Source: Haliscomenobacter sp.
GTDB lineage: Bacteria > Bacteroidota > Bacteroidia > Chitinophagales > Saprospiraceae
Assembly: GCF_016718685.1 (NCBI RefSeq)
Contig: NZ_JADKCX010000024.1
Span: 39,148-103,147, forward strand
DNA: 64,000 bases
Reading direction: 5' to 3'
Part shown: positions 62,495 to 64,000 of the stretch, piece after piece
Layout of the letters: the number at the start of each line of letters is the position of its first letter
Position numbering within the stretch: the first letter of the stretch is position 1
Translations under genes and position numbers: made by a program
Notes under the pieces: generated by a model
What the model saw: only the letters and a program-made list of their open reading frames with translations
Database searches by the model: none
What the model was told of the DNA's origin: nothing

Positions 62495-64000
62495 CTACCC
62501 CCGCTCAAGCACAGCCATGGCTGCGTTGTGCCCAGGGATCCCGCTTACGCCACCCCCACGGATGGCACCTGCTCCACAAATAAAAATCCGTGCATCGTCG
62601 GTTTCTACCCCCCAAGCAGGCGCTTCGTCCTCTTCATGGAAAGGGAAGGCCAAATCCCGATGGAAAATATTCCCACGCGGTAAGCCAACCTCTGCTTCTA
62701 TGTCGAGTGGAGTTTTGGCTTCGATGGCCAGTTCACCATTTGGGGCCTGGGCAAGTACGGATTCAATCGGGTCAGCCAGATATTCATTAAGAGAGTCGAT
62801 GGCAGATTGCAGGGCCAATTTTCGCTGGGCGTCGTGGTTCTCATCAAACAAAGCAGCGGGCGTATGCAATCCAAAAAGTGTAAGTGTATGGTATCCTTTC
62901 TGCTGCAATTCAGTGCTCAGGATACTCTTGTCGGTTAAGGTATGGCAATAAATCTCCAGGGGCATCGGGGCTGGTATACTTCCAGCTTTTGCTTGCTGGT
63001 AGGCAGACTCCAGTTGCGAAAAACTTTCGTTGATGTGGAAGGTGCCAGCGAAAGCATCGCGCGGGTCTGCTCCCGATTTGAGTCGGGGCAATTGTTTGAC
63101 CAGCATATTGATTTTCATCTGCGAACCCTCTAAACTGGCCGGAGGATTTTTTCCACGCAATTTTGCCAGCACTTGAGGCGCAGTATTGGCGAGCAGGTAG
63201 TTCGCTGAAAATTGATCTCCATTTTCCAGGCTTACCAAGACTTCTTTTTCATCTGACTGCACAGCTGTAACTCTACTATTGGTGGAAATGGAGACGCCCG
63301 ATGCCAACGCTACACGCTCCAACTCACGTACCAATGCGCCCATACCACCCTGAGGTACTTTCCACTCGCCCGTTCCATTGCCAATCAGGTGATAGAGAAA
63401 ACATTTGTTGGCCTGCAAATCGTAAGCAGAAGTGAAGGTGCCAATGAGCCCATCGGTAAGCACCACGCCACGCACCACATCATGCTTAAAATGATTGATG
63501 ATGGCTTGACCAATGGGTTCCTCAATCAAATAGTCCCAGACCTGATCCAGTCCGATTTCTTTTTTGAGTTGTGAGCGGGATGGCAATGGTTTTAGCATCG
63601 TGGGTGCTATGCGCTGGGCAAATTGCTCTATTTCGCCATAAAATTTTCGCCAGGCTTTCATCTCGGCTTCGCCCCCTTCCAATGATGCAAAGGACGCAGC
63701 CGTTTGTTCATCCCAAACTCTGGAAATGTGTAAGCCAGAATTTTGCCCTGCGCAGCATACGGGGTATAACTGGCCACTCGCCGGGATAAGCACTTAAAAT
63801 TAAGCTTTAGATCCTGAATGATTTTATCAGGAAGCAGCGAAACGAGGTAAGCGTAACGCGACAGGCGCGCATCAAAATCGGGAAAAACGCGTACACTGGC
63901 AGTGGCACCACCGATTTCAGCGTTTGCTTCCAGCACCAGAACTTTTTTGCCTGCCTTTGCCAAATAAGTTGAAGCGACCAGCCCATTGTGCCCGGCGCCG
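62495..64000 (-). CDS. FAD-dependent oxidoreductase (phytoene-desaturase/PYROXD2-like), partial, one frameshift
   Basis: The gene enters from the right edge; the first visible codons are GAGHNG, the dinucleotide-binding loop, then LAKAGKKVLVLEANAEIGGA, the ADP-ribose acidic end. A single base near 63712 (GGGATG) joins YTFPEFG to DEQTAASFASLEGG. The rest: AWRKFYGEIEQFAQRIAP, VPQGGMGALVRELERVALAS and the FAD C-terminal motif RIFICGAGAIRGGGVSGIPG. Family members desaturate carotenoid precursors or oxidise amines; PYROXD2-like proteins are unassigned. Only the first few residues are missing. Confidence 0.85.

Overview
The window looks like chromosomal DNA of a free-living member of the Bacteroidota, most likely a Saprospiraceae/Haliscomenobacter-like filamentous bacterium (inference). 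Support: TTG-N20-TAnnTTTG promoters (best at 584-615 and 7648-7678), almost no Shine-Dalgarno sequences, a type IX secretion C-terminal sorting domain, a TonB-dependent receptor, AraC regulators with membrane N-termini, BNR-repeat secreted proteins and many lipoproteins. I see no rRNA, tRNA, CRISPR array, transposase or prophage.

Layout. 1-9.7 kb: end of a HAD phosphatase, a tiny promoter/ORF/terminator unit, a 5'-nucleotidase lipoprotein, a BNR-repeat exoprotein, a Nudix hydrolase, a cysteine synthase-like enzyme, a fatty-acid hydroxylase and an AI-2E family permease. 9.7-20.4 kb: regulatory and stress block with a coiled-coil lipoprotein, an operon of rpoN, NtrC-type regulator and two histidine kinases, a CHASE3 kinase with CheY-like partner, and a YtxH/holin-like envelope-stress operon. 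20.4-25 kb: sodium:solute symporter with an overlooked 37-residue membrane partner, and a secreted PIG-L deacetylase. 25-28.3 kb: accessory patch with an unknown 176-residue protein and a translationally coupled trio (antitoxin-like, 46-residue protein, HNH nuclease), then a P1 peptidase. 28.3-44.9 kb: TonB receptor, secreted isomerase/epimerase, caspase-TPR protease overlapping a histidine kinase, CotH-like kinase relic, DJ-1 protein, second P1 peptidase, acyltransferase, prolyl aminopeptidase-like lipoprotein, NTF2-like protein and S41 peptidase. 44.9-53 kb: LytTR regulator with hybrid kinase, MFS symporter, T9SS cargo, AraC regulator. 52-57 kb: three tandem serine hydrolases of the beta-lactamase/penicillin-binding fold. 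57-64 kb: small lipoprotein, EthD, DUF6624, bestrophin, aldo-keto reductase, CIA30, DUF1801 and an FAD amine-oxidase/phytoene-desaturase-like enzyme running off the end.

Non-coding structure is the most unusual aspect. There are three hairpins built from iterated GGGTTCGA units, two long foldback elements with different arms but one conserved apex, one long CACAAAGG foldback, a 20-bp motif upstream of rpoN, the ytxH operon and a lipoprotein, and 21-bp-spaced direct repeats upstream of three exported-protein genes.

Caution: about thirty single-base frameshifts interrupt otherwise well-preserved genes, nearly all in homopolymers and most fixed by adding one base. They are more likely residual long-read errors than pseudogenes, so I give full gene extents and describe each break.
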